A stretch of 64,000 bases of DNA from Isoetes taiwanensis (taxonomy: Eukaryota; Streptophyta; Lycopodiopsida; Isoetales; Isoetaceae). The notes beneath the pieces are model-generated. The model was not told the origin of the DNA. It did not search any database and worked only from the letters and a program-made list of their open reading frames with translations. The stretch lies in NCBI GenBank assembly GCA_021234155.1, contig JAJEKV010000475.1, forward strand, positions 62,001-126,000, read 5' to 3'. This document shows positions 1 to 11,344 of the stretch, one piece after another (within the stretch, counting starts at the first letter, position 1; each line of letters opens with the position of its first letter). The position numbers were made by a program, and so were the translations under genes.

Positions 1-2150
1 ATAAGATAAGAGAACGAATGCAATATGGAAAAAAGTTTATATAATTACATATTTTGCATATTGGATATGTAATATAATGTTAATATAAATGGTAGTTGGG
101 ATGATCTTGCAAGTATTTTTGGACTTCTTCAGGCCTATATCCTCCTCCCAAGTTACATAGGGGTGTTGCTTGCAATCGCTCCTTTAATGGAACTGCTGCT
201 TCTTCGAGATTTCTTCCCATCATGTGCGCAACTGTCACTGCTAGGCGGCCTGGTCATAGGCGAGGTATTGCGAAGTCGAAGAGGTCAAGTGCCATTGCCC
301 GCTTCACCAGGATGCAATGGACGATGTTGTCAGCCAATTTGGTGTGCCTTCTAAATTTGGCCAGTGGGATCAGTAAATAAACTGCTTCTGCTCCCCTAGC
401 GCTAAAAGTCTTTGGGAAGAACCAAATTCGGCTGTTGGTGAGGAGTGCAAGGGCTGTCACAATTTGTGATTCCGCCAAGCGAGTGGTGCCCACATCCATA
501 TGGACTGCCCACAGATCGTCATAGTCTGCTTCCATTGATCTGAAGGCATCCAGCTAGGGCCCCCCTATTTCCTTGTCACATGTGCTGCCTGTTGAGCTGT
601 TGGTTGCAAGGCCTAGTCAACCATCATTCAATTAAATTTGGTTTATGTCAAGATTTTGGGCAATTTAGGGATTGCTACTTTTGTATGGGTTAGTAAACTC
701 GCATCAAGATTTTGGTTTCTTCTATAATAGTACAACATGATTGCATTAACAATAGAAAACCTTTTATATATGTACTAGTTACGGTGCCCAGCATTGCTAG
801 GCATAAGTTAAGAACCTAAAAATCATAAATTAGCAATGAGGAAAAAAAGGTATTAATTCAAAGTTACTCGATATAAATCAATAGTCACAATTTTCTCTTA
901 TGATTGCTATATTTAAAATAACAACGCAACTTTCATATCTCCAGATTATTCTACCATTACATCATTCAAATGAAAGCCAACTTGGTTGTTTTAAACAAAT
1001 TCCTGAATATACATTGTGTTTGGGCAAATCTTCAGCAACTTCAATCGAACCTACTCGATTTTTTGTTAAATTCAAAATTTACATTGTGTCTAGGAAATCT
1101 TTAGTGACTTCAAGCTGACCTGCACGTCTGATGAAACTTATATGGTTCTATGAAAACAAATTAGCACCTAGACTTTAACAATGCTGAACATTAGATTGCG
1201 AATTTCAACCTTCAAGATGTTTAATTCAAATTTATGTAGCTCATTTTAAGTGGTTTGATGGTTTGATGGCTTGCACTATAATGCAAGCATAAGCAACATA
1301 TCATATGTTGGATTACGTCCCATTCCTTCTTATCTTATCTTATCTTAATGACTGCAGTTTATTGCATCGCAGACTCAATGTAATGCCAATAGTGATAGCT
1401 CTAGATGAAAACCTCTAGTTAAAGAAGGAACCTGGATCACTTTTCAGACCCAAAGCAGGCTCCTTGATGTCAAATAAACCGAAAGGGGACTCATTGATAT
1501 CAAACACTGTGTGGAAAAACACGTAGGCTCTTGCATGCATATGGTATATTTGCTACATTGTTTATTTTCTTAATTTTCTTATGGAAGGTTTCTCCCATAT
1601 GTGATTTGCAAAATAGGCTATATCTGTCTGACTCCTCATATCTCTATAATGAGGCGAAAGAGCTTCCAGTTTTTCATCCTATAAACGCTTCACATGCTGA
1701 TTTTCACATTGCACTCTTACCCATATCTCAGACACATCAATTGGTGCCTAGATCTTTCTGCACTAAGAACTTTACCCAAAGATTTATGGCTACTGGCAAA
1801 CTCATCTTCATAATCTATATATTTTAAGCACTTGTTAACTTATTCCTGTCTGCTGAGAATGTGCAAATTCTCACATCAAATGTAGGATGCACTTATTTCT
1901 TTGAAGTTGTGGTCTCGATAGCATCAACAACATTTGCCTCCAATTCTAATTTGTCATGTTCCTCAAAAGCAGCAGCCACTCACAATGAGCCTGGAGGAAG
2001 TGATATACGGTCTCTATTTAGTAAGTATGCAGTTGAAAACTTCAATGTCATGGGATCAAATATTAGAGTATATGGCCTGTTATTAAAACGGTGCCCGTCT
2101 TTATGTCCAAAATTGGCCCTCCACGATGGCACATAAAGGTGCCCTGATTG
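1..2150. repeat. Dispersed repeat R1, copy A (left end cut by window)
   Basis: This stretch is a close match, with small indels, to 42300-44663 (copy B), and its right part also matches 46440-47585 (copy C). Copies A and B both stop matching right after the shared segment ending GCCCTGATTGGTC at about 2150 and 44663, which probably marks one end of the element. Copy A lacks about 120 bp near 1140 that B and C both carry. No terminal inverted repeat was recognised. Blocks with coding character lie on the minus strand (254-535, and about 1890-2100). This suggests an old transposon or transposon-captured gene. The family could not be named. Confidence 0.85.
254..535 (-). pseudogene. Coding remnant inside R1 copy A, unknown function
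   Basis: A 93-residue frame contains the stretch LAKFRRHTKLADNIVH and WFFPKTFSARGAEAVY. The equivalent block in copy B (about 42400-42850, minus strand) has the same words with a short extra segment (DEFASQHWVG) and carries on into RPEEIQKYLQDHPNYH. The shared protein-level similarity in two diverged copies argues that the minus strand was once coding. The frame in copy A is shortened by deletion and the frame in copy B is broken by a stop. I do not recognise the protein family. Confidence 0.4.
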
Positions 2151-2377
2151 GTCAAGAGAGGCTATGGAGCATGCTTCTCATTACCTATTGCAGCCAGTGC
2201 TTTTGCTTTCTTGCATCTGATTTTCTTAGATGTCCCCTTCCACCATAAACAGGAGCAGAGTTGAAGCTGGAGATCTAGAAGCTGCTGAGATTATTAGAGG
2301 CCTTCCTGTTGCTGCAACTCATCCAAGAAATAGAAGAAGCTCTAGAATCGTAGCCCCTGAGCCTTGGCCAGCATCCA

Positions 2378-3979
2378 ATGCATGCTGAAGTGACTAATCC
2401 ACAAGCTTCAGTCCTTAGAAAAATCATCAGGAACAATAGAAGAGGTTCTTGGTCACTTGAAGCCTTAGATAAGGCAAAGGAGGAGATAGGATCAGGTTAC
2501 ATATCTATTAGGAAGGCTGCGAAGTTGTATGGGATCCCTCATACAACTCTAAGAAATCATGTTTCTCGAGCTCTTACTGTTAAGGAGGAGGATGAGCTTA
2601 TAAATTGGATTTTGCAGCAAGTATTAGATGGTCATGGTGTCACTGTTACTATGCTCAGGATCAAGGTTTCTGAAATGTGTTCAAACAGAATCACTCCATT
2701 CAAGAATGTGGTTCCTGGGCCTAAATGGTGGAGGTGTTTTAAAAATAGGCACCCTGATCTCACCATTAGGGGCACACAGCTTATTGAGAATGCAAGGGCC
2801 ATTGCATTGAGTGGCTCTAATCTTGATGTTTTTTATTCTGCTTTGAAGGAGGCATATGAGACATATCAGTTTGATGCCAATCACATATGGAGTTGTGATG
2901 AGTCAGAAATCCAAGCAGGGAAAACAACCAGTGTCAGGGTATTGACCTTGAAAGGAATTAGACAAGTGACTGAAATTACATGTAACAATAGAGAGTGGCT
3001 AACTGTGCTCTCTTGTGTCAATGCTGCAGATGAAAAGTTGCCAAACCTTTACATTTTGAAAGGCATTAGAGCAAGGGAGGAGTACCTTGAGGGCTGTGAG
3101 CCAGAAGCAGCAATTTCCATGCAATCAAGAGCATGGATGACAAAGGATATTTTCAGGGATTGGTTGAATCACTTCATCAAGAAAGTGCATGGTGGAGTGT
3201 CTCCTAGTAACCCACACTTACTTATTGTAGATGGCCATGGATCCCATGTTACACTTGAGACAATCAAGTTTGCTGCTTCAGTTGGTTTATGCATTTTGAA
3301 ATTACCTGCACATACATCACATAGGATGCAGCCTTTAGATGTCAGCTGCTTCAAGTCCTTCAATGAAGCATTCAGAAATATCAAGTTGAAGTATTCTGTT
3401 CACAATTCTGGTGTGGAGCCTTGCAAAGATGATTTAACTGCCATGGTAAGAGAGGCCTTAGATCATGCATTAACTGCATCTAACAATGTATCTGGTTTTA
3501 GAAAAACATGTATATTTCCATATGATCCTACCAAGGTAAACCCTGAATTTACAGGGAGGGATATTTTATGGGATGATCTCCCACAACCAAGAACTGTTGC
3601 TGCTGCAGCAGCTTTTGGTGTAAATCGAACTCCTGTTGACCAAGATGACCCTGCTAACCATGCTAACCCTGTTGTTTTTTGTACTCAAAGGCCTCATGCA
3701 GTAGAGTCTTCTGCAATGGCAGCTAGAAGAAAAAGGGCCAAGACATTTGTGCCCAAGGATATTGCAGGAACCCTCCTTGTAACCAAAGCTGATTACATAG
3801 TTACATTGGAGAGTGAATTGAAGGAGAAAGCAGATAGAAGAAAGGAGAAGGAAGAAACTGCAAACAAGAAGAAAGAATTGCTTGCGAAGAAGAAGACCAT
3901 AAAGGAGCAAAGGGAAAAGGAGAAAGAAGAAAGGCGTAGGGCCAAATTTCCACAGAAATATGCGGTTTTGGCCCACTAA
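2378..3979 (+). CDS. Pogo/Tigger-type DDE transposase, main open frame (533 aa)
   Basis: Residues about 25-65 form a psq-type helix-turn-helix (SIRKAAKLYGIPHTTLRNHV), followed by a CENP-B-type DNA-binding region with PGPKWWRCFKNRHP at about 112. The DDE_1 nuclease follows: WSCDESE holds the first Asp, LLIVDGHGSH the second, and QPLDVS the third, 36 residues further on, which fits the pogo D-35-D spacing. LPAHTSHRMQPLD is the family hallmark. The tail from about 470 is a Lys/Glu-rich coiled coil. About a dozen residues seem missing between the helix-turn-helix and RALTVKEEDEL compared with relatives. The frame is open for 1.6 kb, so decay is recent. The first ATG may be internal, since homologous-looking coding sequence begins at 2230. 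Confidence 0.85.
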   Translation: MHAEVTNPQASVLRKIIRNNRRGSWSLEALDKAKEEIGSGYISIRKAAKLYGIPHTTLRNHVSRALTVKEEDELINWILQQVLDGHGVTVTMLRIKVSEMCSNRITPFKNVVPGPKWWRCFKNRHPDLTIRGTQLIENARAIALSGSNLDVFYSALKEAYETYQFDANHIWSCDESEIQAGKTTSVRVLTLKGIRQVTEITCNNREWLTVLSCVNAADEKLPNLYILKGIRAREEYLEGCEPEAAISMQSRAWMTKDIFRDWLNHFIKKVHGGVSPSNPHLLIVDGHGSHVTLETIKFAASVGLCILKLPAHTSHRMQPLDVSCFKSFNEAFRNIKLKYSVHNSGVEPCKDDLTAMVREALDHALTASNNVSGFRKTCIFPYDPTKVNPEFTGRDILWDDLPQPRTVAAAAAFGVNRTPVDQDDPANHANPVVFCTQRPHAVESSAMAARRKRAKTFVPKDIAGTLLVTKADYIVTLESELKEKADRRKEKEETANKKKELLAKKKTIKEQREKEKEERRRAKFPQKYAVLAH

Positions 3980-4149
3980 TCATCCAAAAATTGAGGCTCT
4001 CCATGCAAGAAAAAGATACATGGAGAGGCTCAAGGAAAAGAGGGCGGGGGCACTTGAGAAACAGGTATAGGAAATTATCTTATCTTCTTGTTGAAGTTGT
4101 GTGCCTTATGTTTGTTGCTAGAGCTAATTCTCACTTGCTTTTAACAGCA

Positions 4150-4596
4150 CTTGGTTGAACAAGAGTTGGACGAAGAATACCATAGTTGCCACGAGAAGGA
4201 TAGATATGAAATATTTGTAGAACATCCACAAGATGCAGCTGAAGGACAAAGTGACGAGAATAATGATGAACAAGTTGTTGAAGTAGTATGAACATGAATT
4301 CAGAAATGTATGAGGACAGCCAAATGCCTGAAAGTCCTCAAATTCTTGGAAGTCTATCTCAGATTGGTTGCAACCAAGAAGACACCCATGAATGTTTTCA
4401 TGGAATACCTAGTGAAATTCAGCCCACTGATGTAGACGTGTTTCATGCTGATTCCCCTATGTTTATGTATTCATTGCATCCTAGTGATGCTGCAAATGGC
4501 CCTGGTCATAGAGAAGGCATGATTCTTGGAAGGAGAGCTTCAAAGAGAATGCGCACGGTTAACAGCCTATATTGTGCTGATTATGTAACAAAATAG
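4150..4596 (+). pseudogene. C-terminal exon region of the pogo-like transposase
   Basis: After the acceptor TTTTAACAG, a frame reads HLVEQELDEEYHSC and an acidic stretch ending QVVEVV and a stop near 4290. The overlapping 102-residue frame at 4288-4596 continues in the same style (acidic, Met/Ser-rich, ending in the basic patch GRRASKRMR). The simplest reading is one C-terminal tail with a one-base shift at about 4288. It could also be a separate small protein. The function of the tail is unknown. Confidence 0.4.
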
Positions 4597-6122
4597 ATGT
4601 ACCGCATTCACAAGGTAATTTATGCAATGCAAATGATCTTCATGTGTCAATTTATATTTGATGCAAACTTTCTGCTGTTAAAAGCCTGCAACAGATTCTC
4701 CTCTTTGCTTTGGAGGTTCAAATCCCCCAGATCTTACTTAGATTAGGATGTTCTTTGCTGCTTATAGGTTTTATTGTTAGAAACAGTTGAAAGTGGAAGT
4801 CTATTGGAGCCAAATAGGTGCATTTGCATGTACCATTCGTCGGTCCTATGTCGCACATTTTTGTTTATTGAGTCTTTACTAATGTTTCCTCATGTTTCAT
4901 GCATGTATAATTTAGTTTTCTATGTCTTTCTTATTAGCCAAATCATTTTTCAAACCTTTAAAGTAGGGTTTCCTACGTAGCCTTTCTCAAGTCTCTTTCG
5001 GTGTGTTAGTCACATTCTTATTCATTTTCCGTCTCAAATTAGTCAAGAGTTGAATTTGTTATGGATGACATTGTGTAGATGCTTTATTTACATTATGCTA
5101 TGGTTCTCTTCTTATATAGAAGAGAACCATCATTCTAGGGACGTCAGTTTTAGCGCCAGCTCTCTTTTTAGGGAAATTTTTTTCTTAGGGCTTTGCTTGG
5201 GCATCTTGGTCCTTTTTTCAACTAACATCAAAGCATTGCTCCTTTTTCCACTAATATTAATGTGTAATTCATATTAATGTATTATTTACAAAATTTTCAT
5301 GGTGTAAATACATATAAAATACATTTATGTTCCCATGAAGAGTGTAAATTTATATAGAAGCATTATTTAATTAAAGTGGGTCAGATCTTGAAATTTGGGA
5401 CTCAGTCTGAAAATGGGACTCGTGCTATGCTCACAAAAAATGTTGAATTGAATGCTTGAATAGAATTACACATCACACACAAAGATATGGGTAACTTGTT
5501 TTCCTCATAAACTTTACAAACCACTAGTTGGGAAAGTCATAAAACTTCTCAATATTATCTACCCTCATACAATGATATAACATGGAGGTTGCTCATGGCT
5601 TTGTCCATCTCCCTTTTTGGGATCTTGTGTGTCTTGTCTTTTGAAATCTGACAAGTTGGATATGACCATACCACACACTCCACCAATTCCCTCCTTTGAG
5701 GATCAGCATGATTTACCCTCCACTTCTTCTCCTAACAGTCGGTGTATTGCTCCTTCAAGTTGCCCTTCTTGTGTCTTCCAATGGGCTCCCAATATTGAAC
5801 TTGGAATCCAGGGCGCAACTCCTCTCCATCAGCCATGGTGGTGGTTACATCATTTGCCACCCCTAACCATATTGGACAATCCTCATCGTCGGGCCTCACC
5901 GGCACAAAGTATCCTTCCTTGATGTCCTCAAAGGGATCCCTCCGGGAAGATCAAACCACTTGACTTTGAGGCCTTACTTCCCACAAAACCACTTGGAACC
6001 TTTGTTAGGACCCAATTGAACATTCTTGGACGTGCTTGCTCCTTTGGAACCCTGCCATCTGGACTCAGGTAAGAACCCGTCCCTCAGCTCCCTCCCACAT
6101 GGTTGTTCAATTTCTAAACATG
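4597..6122. other. Intergenic, AT-rich; one tRNA-type B-box fragment
   Basis: No convincing gene. At 4713-4729 a T-arm-like hairpin with GGTTCAAATCC is seen, which is a Pol III B-box, but no A-box or acceptor stem could be paired with it. It is therefore probably the edge of an old SINE. The open frames at 4774-5277 and 5617-5922 show no family features. Confidence 0.5.
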
Positions 6123-7670
6123 TCACAACTTTCTCCCGATGTAGTTGATTAGGGAGTCCATGTGATTTTTCTTAAGAGTGGAGGTGTGCTTTTCATTTCG
6201 AACATCATCCCAGTGCGTTATATAATCCTTGATGCCCTTCACTAGTTGGCTAGAGTCTTTAACAGTCTTGAAGGGAGGTGGTTTTAGCTGCCCTTTAGGA
6301 ATAAGAACTTCACCTTTAGCACCCCGTTGCCACAACTTCGATTCCTTGTACGGGCATCCACAACTTTGTCACACTGGTCTCCACTTATATTGCATGATTG
6401 GTATTCCATCCCTAACCCAAAACTTGAACTGAAGTGGCTTTGTGTGTCCTGTCAACTGATCCTTACCATCTAACAAGTATCCCTCGACGAATGATTTCCA
6501 ATCTGCAACCTCATCCATCAAGAAAGCCATTGGGTTGGGGTCAATGCAGCTCTCAAACAAATCCATTGGGAGACTAGTCACGTTTTCTCTCCTGAGCTTG
6601 CCAGAGACGTTTCCGAAGAATGCATCTATATCATCATGGGTATGGCCAACCATCATGAACCCCACTTTTACAACTTTGAATACTCCCACCGCTGTCAAGT
6701 ATGACATTGCCCCAAACATCCATCTATTCTTGTTTTCTTTCCAGCAGTTGTCCAATTGAACACATAGCTCCTCAGACAATTGTTTCTCAAGTAAGGGGAA
6801 ATCATCCCAAGTCCTCCTTGATTCACCATTAACCTTGGATGTGAGCTTTTTTATCTGCCTTTGATAACAACGCGGTTGATCATCCATCAAAGCCTCAAAA
6901 ATGGGGGCTGATGGGGAATACCTCCTCCCTTCTATCAATCCTTTCTCTAGTGTTCTCAAGCACTTGAAAATAGAGCTCACATGGAAGTTTGGATCATCCC
7001 TCCATAGATCAAGCACAAAATGACCATAGGTTCCAGTTCCATGCCCATGTGTTAAGACACCCGCCAGACTTACTTTCATCTGAAAAGCGTTTTGACAACG
7101 CTTGGGTAAAAGATCTAGCTTTGGCAAGAAAGTTTTGTGTTGGTCCATCTTATCATGAATTATACACAAAAATCTGTCAGGCTGCATCTGAGAAAATGTT
7201 CACCACTGCCAATACAACTGTCTACATGATATTTGGTCCCTTTGGTGATCTGCAAATTGCTCCCTAATTGCCATTCTTTCTTTCTCTATTGCAGTTGATG
7301 CAAGTGTATCCTTCAGTTGAATGCAAGTGTTGCACTTTGAGAATGGCATGTATTGCAGGACACTCACGTCTGAGAAGTGAGTGCTCCATAACTTGCTGAA
7401 ATGTGACTGAGAAAGAGGCCTACCTCCAGTAGTTTCTAGGATGGAGTTGACCTCCTTAAGGCACTCTTTTTGGATATAATGTTGTGGCAACACCCTTTGC
7501 ACCACTCGCACACCGTGCTCGTTCACCTTCGACTTGTGGGGCATAGATTGAGACATGTATCTCACAAAGCTCTCGAAGACTGCAATGGCCTTGAGAGTGT
7601 TTGCTCTAGGTTTCAAAGTGAGTGCATTGCCATGTTGGAACAACCTATGCCCTTTTCTAACCTGCTCCCA
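6123..7670 (-). pseudogene. Decayed transposon-type protein with GHTHDDID motif (DUF7869-like)
   Basis: A single minus-strand frame runs for about 500 codons from roughly 7670 to 6123, broken only by two in-frame TGA codons (7200-7202 and 6369-6371). There are no frameshifts. Visible features are FSKCNTCIQLKDTL (paired cysteines) in the N-terminal part; then IIHDKMDQHKTFLPK; LDNCWKENKNRWMF; and VGHTHDDIDAFFGNVS. The last set is the signature of a family of uncharacterised proteins common in transposons of plants and animals; I believe the domain name is DUF7869. NCW and GHTHDDID resemble nuclease-like acidic clusters, but no activity is known to me. The upstream end begins after a possible AG splice acceptor. 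A diverged relative lies at 52633-53543. Confidence 0.65.
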
Positions 7671-7699
7671 GCAAGACCCCCAAAAATAAACTACTATAT

Positions 7700-9490
7700 T
7701 TAACTAATCTCAGTTCATCAAAAAACCATGGTACATGTGGTTTTTTATCCATGAATTTATTTGATAAAAGAAAACCACATACCTTAGTGGTTTTTTTATA
7801 TTGATAGTGGTTTATGACATGGTTATCATATTGCTTATCAATGTTGTCGTAGTTTATTTAACCTATCATGGTTTATGAGACTAGTTTCATGCATACTACA
7901 ATAGGTTATTAAACTAATAACAACTTGACAGAACTATTATGAATTGTAATATGGTTTTTAAGGTTGATCTTATTATGCCCAACATTAAACAATGGATGTG
8001 ACATGGTGATTTGCTAAAATAATTGTTTATTGTCTTGTAATAAGTTATTCCTTTGCTACTTGTCTCTCCATCCATCCATCCATTTGGACAATCTAAGGGA
8101 ATGTTTATGGAATATTGGAGAATTTAAGGGAACATTGATGGAATCTCAAAGCATCTAGGGGTATCTTTTGAGAGTCTTGAAGAATCTAGAAAAATCTTTA
8201 TAGGATCTTCATTCAACCTGGATTTGGCTTCTAGTCAAAATTGTAAGCGGGCATTACATCTTGCTTCTAATTGGATTTTGTCGTCTATCTGGCAGAGGCG
8301 ACGTCTGTGTATTTTCCAAAGTGCACACATCTCTGATCAACAACTTCTTCGTTGTGTTTAGCACAAGATCACTAAAGCTTATCGTTGTTCATCTCTAGCC
8401 GATGATAAAAAAAGAGATAATTTGGCAGATGTAATTACGGTGTTCCTCTTATGCATAGACGAGTATTTGTGCCTAGTTGGATCATCTTATCCACTAGTGT
8501 TTTATTCCTGTCTGTGCATTGTGTATTGCGCCTTTGTTCTTGTTAAAAAGAGTATCGTCCTTCAAAAAAAAAAGAGAAAAAAAAAGAGTGAATTTAGCAT
8601 GAGTGTTGATATAAATTTTCATACATACTCTTAAGTCACATTCTTATGTCTAAAGTATTATTTGCCTCTCATTTCATTTCATTATCTTTTTGGGCTCTTT
8701 GCCACTTGTCGGTTCAAATGAACAATCTTACCCATTTGCCAAACCCTCCTTTGCAATGCAAGGGATTATGATGCACCACTGCATGACCAGCAATAAAAGA
8801 AGTGTAATCATATATGCTTTCATGTACTTTAATGAATGTAGGTTGATAAAATGCATCTTACATTTAAAATGTGGTTTGTTATGTTGAACTTTGTTTAATG
8901 TACAGGTTACATAGACTAGTTTAACCTCCATGGACACTAAAATAAATTGTCTATTGAAAATCCATCGTTATCAGAGATTGAACTGGGTTGAGCAGATAGT
9001 TTTTGTATTATCGGGTATTGTTGCATTGAAGGTAGCACGCAAACATTATATTAAAGGGTTCACACAACCTATAATTACAATAAGGCCGCTATTGGATAGT
9101 ATCACACTATCCTGACTATTCTATTTATTAAAATGGCTATGTTCTATATTATTCATTTTCGTATTGCTTAGTATTTTGATAATCCCTTTGCTCACTCAAC
9201 GATGGCTTGGTCTTTCCAAGTTTCCAAGAAAAGTTAAAAAATGGGGATGCAAATGTACCATGTGACAATATGTATAGATGCACATGGCATATTCTAATTT
9301 ACCAAATGCATGCAGGGTAGTCGTGATGCCAAGCAACTTAGGATCTTTATATGCCACATGCAACATTCAACATGCAACATGCAATGACATGCAATGGGTG
9401 CAAGACACAAAAATAAACCTAATTGTCAAACGTAAAGGCCCAATCGTGAGAAAAATGAATATAAGGGTTAGGGTTTGAATTTGTTATTGA
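7700..9490. other. Intergenic, AT-rich; possible LINE 3-prime end
   Basis: No gene recognised. Around 8230-8590 the sequence ends in an A-rich tract (8566-8590) after a stretch resembling the tail of a non-LTR retroelement, but no reverse transcriptase is present. A short CCAT microsatellite lies near 8068. This call is weak. Confidence 0.3.
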
Positions 9491-9491
9491 A

Positions 9492-10400
9492 ATGAACAGC
9501 AGGAAGCGGCGGCCAGAGCAACGTTTTGAGAAAGTGGCGATGGAGAAATCAGGTTTTTCATCTTCATTCCATTCTTTTTCCGTGATTGCAGCCATGTTTG
9601 ACATTAGGGTTTTTTTGAGATTAAAAAAGGGCCTTCAAAACATGCCAACTAAGCCAAATGAAGAGCCAAAAAAGCATTATAACTAACTTCATTTGGATCA
9701 CATTTTCTAGCATAACTATTGATAGAAAAGTCAAATGAGCTCGTTTAGTGCAATGGATAGATCTCGTTGAGATCTTTCCAATTTTAGGTGCTTTTGCACA
9801 TATTTTAACCACTTGATGATTGTCAAAACTCCAAAAAAAAATATGGTTTTTGCCATTTTTACTATCCTTGATTCTAGGGCTAAAACACATGCAAACCACC
9901 TAAGATTGGAAAGATCTCAATGAGATCTATCTATTGCACCAAACAAAAGGTTTCATTTGGAGTTTTCTATCAACATCTTCTAGAAAAATTGAGTTAGTTA
10001 TGTTTTCTATTCCCGGATTTCGTTTTCCAACGCCATGCTCTTAGAAGGCCCTTTTATGATCTCAAAAAATCCTAATGAGCCATCTCGACTTTACAGAGCA
10101 ATTTTGTCCTTTCTACAATGCAAAGCAAGCAATAGAAGATGGATTCGCTCCTATAAGAGAAGCATTTTCAATAGAAGGTTGATTCTCTCCTATAAGAGAA
10201 GCATTATGAACAGCAGGAAGCGGCGGCCAGGGCAACGTTTTGAGAAAGTGGCGATGGAGAAATCAGGTTTTTCATCTTCATTCCATTCTTTTTCCGTGAT
10301 TGCAGCCATGTTTGAAGCCATCTCTGACTTACAGAGCAATGCTTCTCCTATAAGAGAAGCATTTTCAATAGAAGGTTGATTCGCTCCTATAAGAGAAGCA
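9492..10400 (+). repeat. Tandem duplication with a short coding-like frame
   Basis: The segment beginning ATGAACAGCAGGAAGCGGC occurs at 9492 and again at 10206, with few differences over 110 bp. Both copies encode MNSRKRRPxQRFEKVAMEK followed by a Ser/Phe-rich stretch. Each copy is followed by AGCCATCTC and a piece with repeated CTCCTATAAGAGAAGCAT. The first copy is split by the foldback element at 9602-10077. The second has a 57-codon frame (10206-10379). It may be the first exon of a gene or a fragment of one; the product is unknown. Confidence 0.8.
9602..10077. mobile_element. Foldback MITE, 476 bp, with about 210-bp inverted arms
   Basis: The left end CATTAGGGTTTTTTTGAGAT and the reverse complement of the right end (CATTAGGATTTTTTGAGAT) match. 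The match continues through AAAAGGGCCTTC and AATGGATAGATCTC-type segments for about 210 bp, leaving a short centre. The duplicated host segment at 10206-10314 reads straight through this position (CATGTTTGAAGCCATCTC) and so preserves an empty site. The target duplication is unclear: at most TGA, allowing a one-base change. There is no transposase, so it is a non-autonomous element of unknown superfamily. Confidence 0.85.
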
Positions 10401-11340
10401 TCTAAAGTCTCGAGGTGGATATGGCTTGAAAATCTGCTAGTTTTTTCTTTGTTTGCCTTTCTTTTCTCTTTATTATTTATGTTCACATGCTTGCAGATAA
10501 GAAGCTCAGAGACAGTAGAATAATGGTTGCAGATAAGAAGCTTGAATAGAGCAAGAATAGGCAGTAGGGTCAACAATGTCAACAAAGAGTCTTGCAGGTC
10601 ATTTCCATTTTTCCCTAGCTACAAATGCTAGTGCCATTTGTTTGGATCTTCTTGTTTTCTGATTTTTTTCTTGTTTTCTGATTTTATCTTTCACGTTGTT
10701 GTTAAGGCAACAAGATAATCATTTCGGACATTGACACGCATTTGCTTTTCTGGAAACAGGATGAATTTTTGCAGGGCAATGCAAATCAGCCACAAAGAAG
10801 CATATAAAAATATGATTTTTAAACGAGATAAAGCAGTATGCACTTTTCATGCACTTGTCTGGATGGAGTTGTTTCTAGCTCTAGGGCTCCTTTTCTTTAA
10901 CAAGAAGCTGAAATGGAAAACAGTAAAATATTTAACATCTCTCCATTTTGTTTAACAACAAGAAAAAATAGCAGTACACACTGATTTATCTTTTCTACTT
11001 ACTGATTTATCTTTTCTACTTAAATGAAAGTGCTTAGATAAAACTGATAAGGTGGTATTATCTTTTTGATGAAAAAAATGGGAATACCAGGGTTCAAATC
11101 CCTGAGCCTTCTAAGCTATACATATTCATACATGAGAATTTCATGCCAATAGAAAGAGCATAGAAAACAAAGCCTATTTTGATGAAAGAACCATGAGCAA
11201 TTACTTGATAATGTTTGAGACATTTTGTTATGTGGAACATCATTTGTTTGTAAGAAAAGTAATTTATAACTTCAATTGAAAACCACTTTTAATTGATGTC
11301 CAAAATTATTATTGGTCTATGGTATAAGATGTACTAGTAA
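10400..11340. other. Intergenic, AT-rich, with tRNA B-box fragment
   Basis: No gene seen. At 11086-11106 a T-arm-like hairpin around GGTTCAAATCC is present on the plus strand. No complete cloverleaf can be drawn, so it is probably SINE-derived. Confidence 0.4.
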
Positions 11341-11344
11341 TGAT

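Larger units (their letters stand above)
2230..4596 (+). pseudogene. Pogo-like (CENP-B/DDE_1 type) transposase locus, nearly intact
   Basis: The locus covers an N-terminal frame from an ATG at 2230 (MSPSTINRS...), the 533-residue main frame at 2378-3979, and C-terminal coding pieces. These are a frame-shifted continuation at about 3975-4068 ending in a GTATAG donor, an intron closed by TTTTAACAG near 4149, and a last acidic exon. Reading then passes with one shift into 4288-4596. Breaks lie at about 2375, 3975 and 4288, so this copy is probably inactive or the exon structure is more complex. Family knowledge: pogo-like transposases bind their inverted repeats through helix-turn-helix domains and cut with a DDD/DDE nuclease. 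No flanking inverted repeats were recognised. Confidence 0.7.

Noticed and set aside
1531-1827. 98-residue plus-strand frame repeated in R1 copies B and C
   Set aside because: Conserved because the repeat is conserved; coding character in R1 lies on the minus strand.
3566-3976. 136-residue minus-strand frame
   Set aside because: Antisense shadow of the pogo transposase coiled-coil region.
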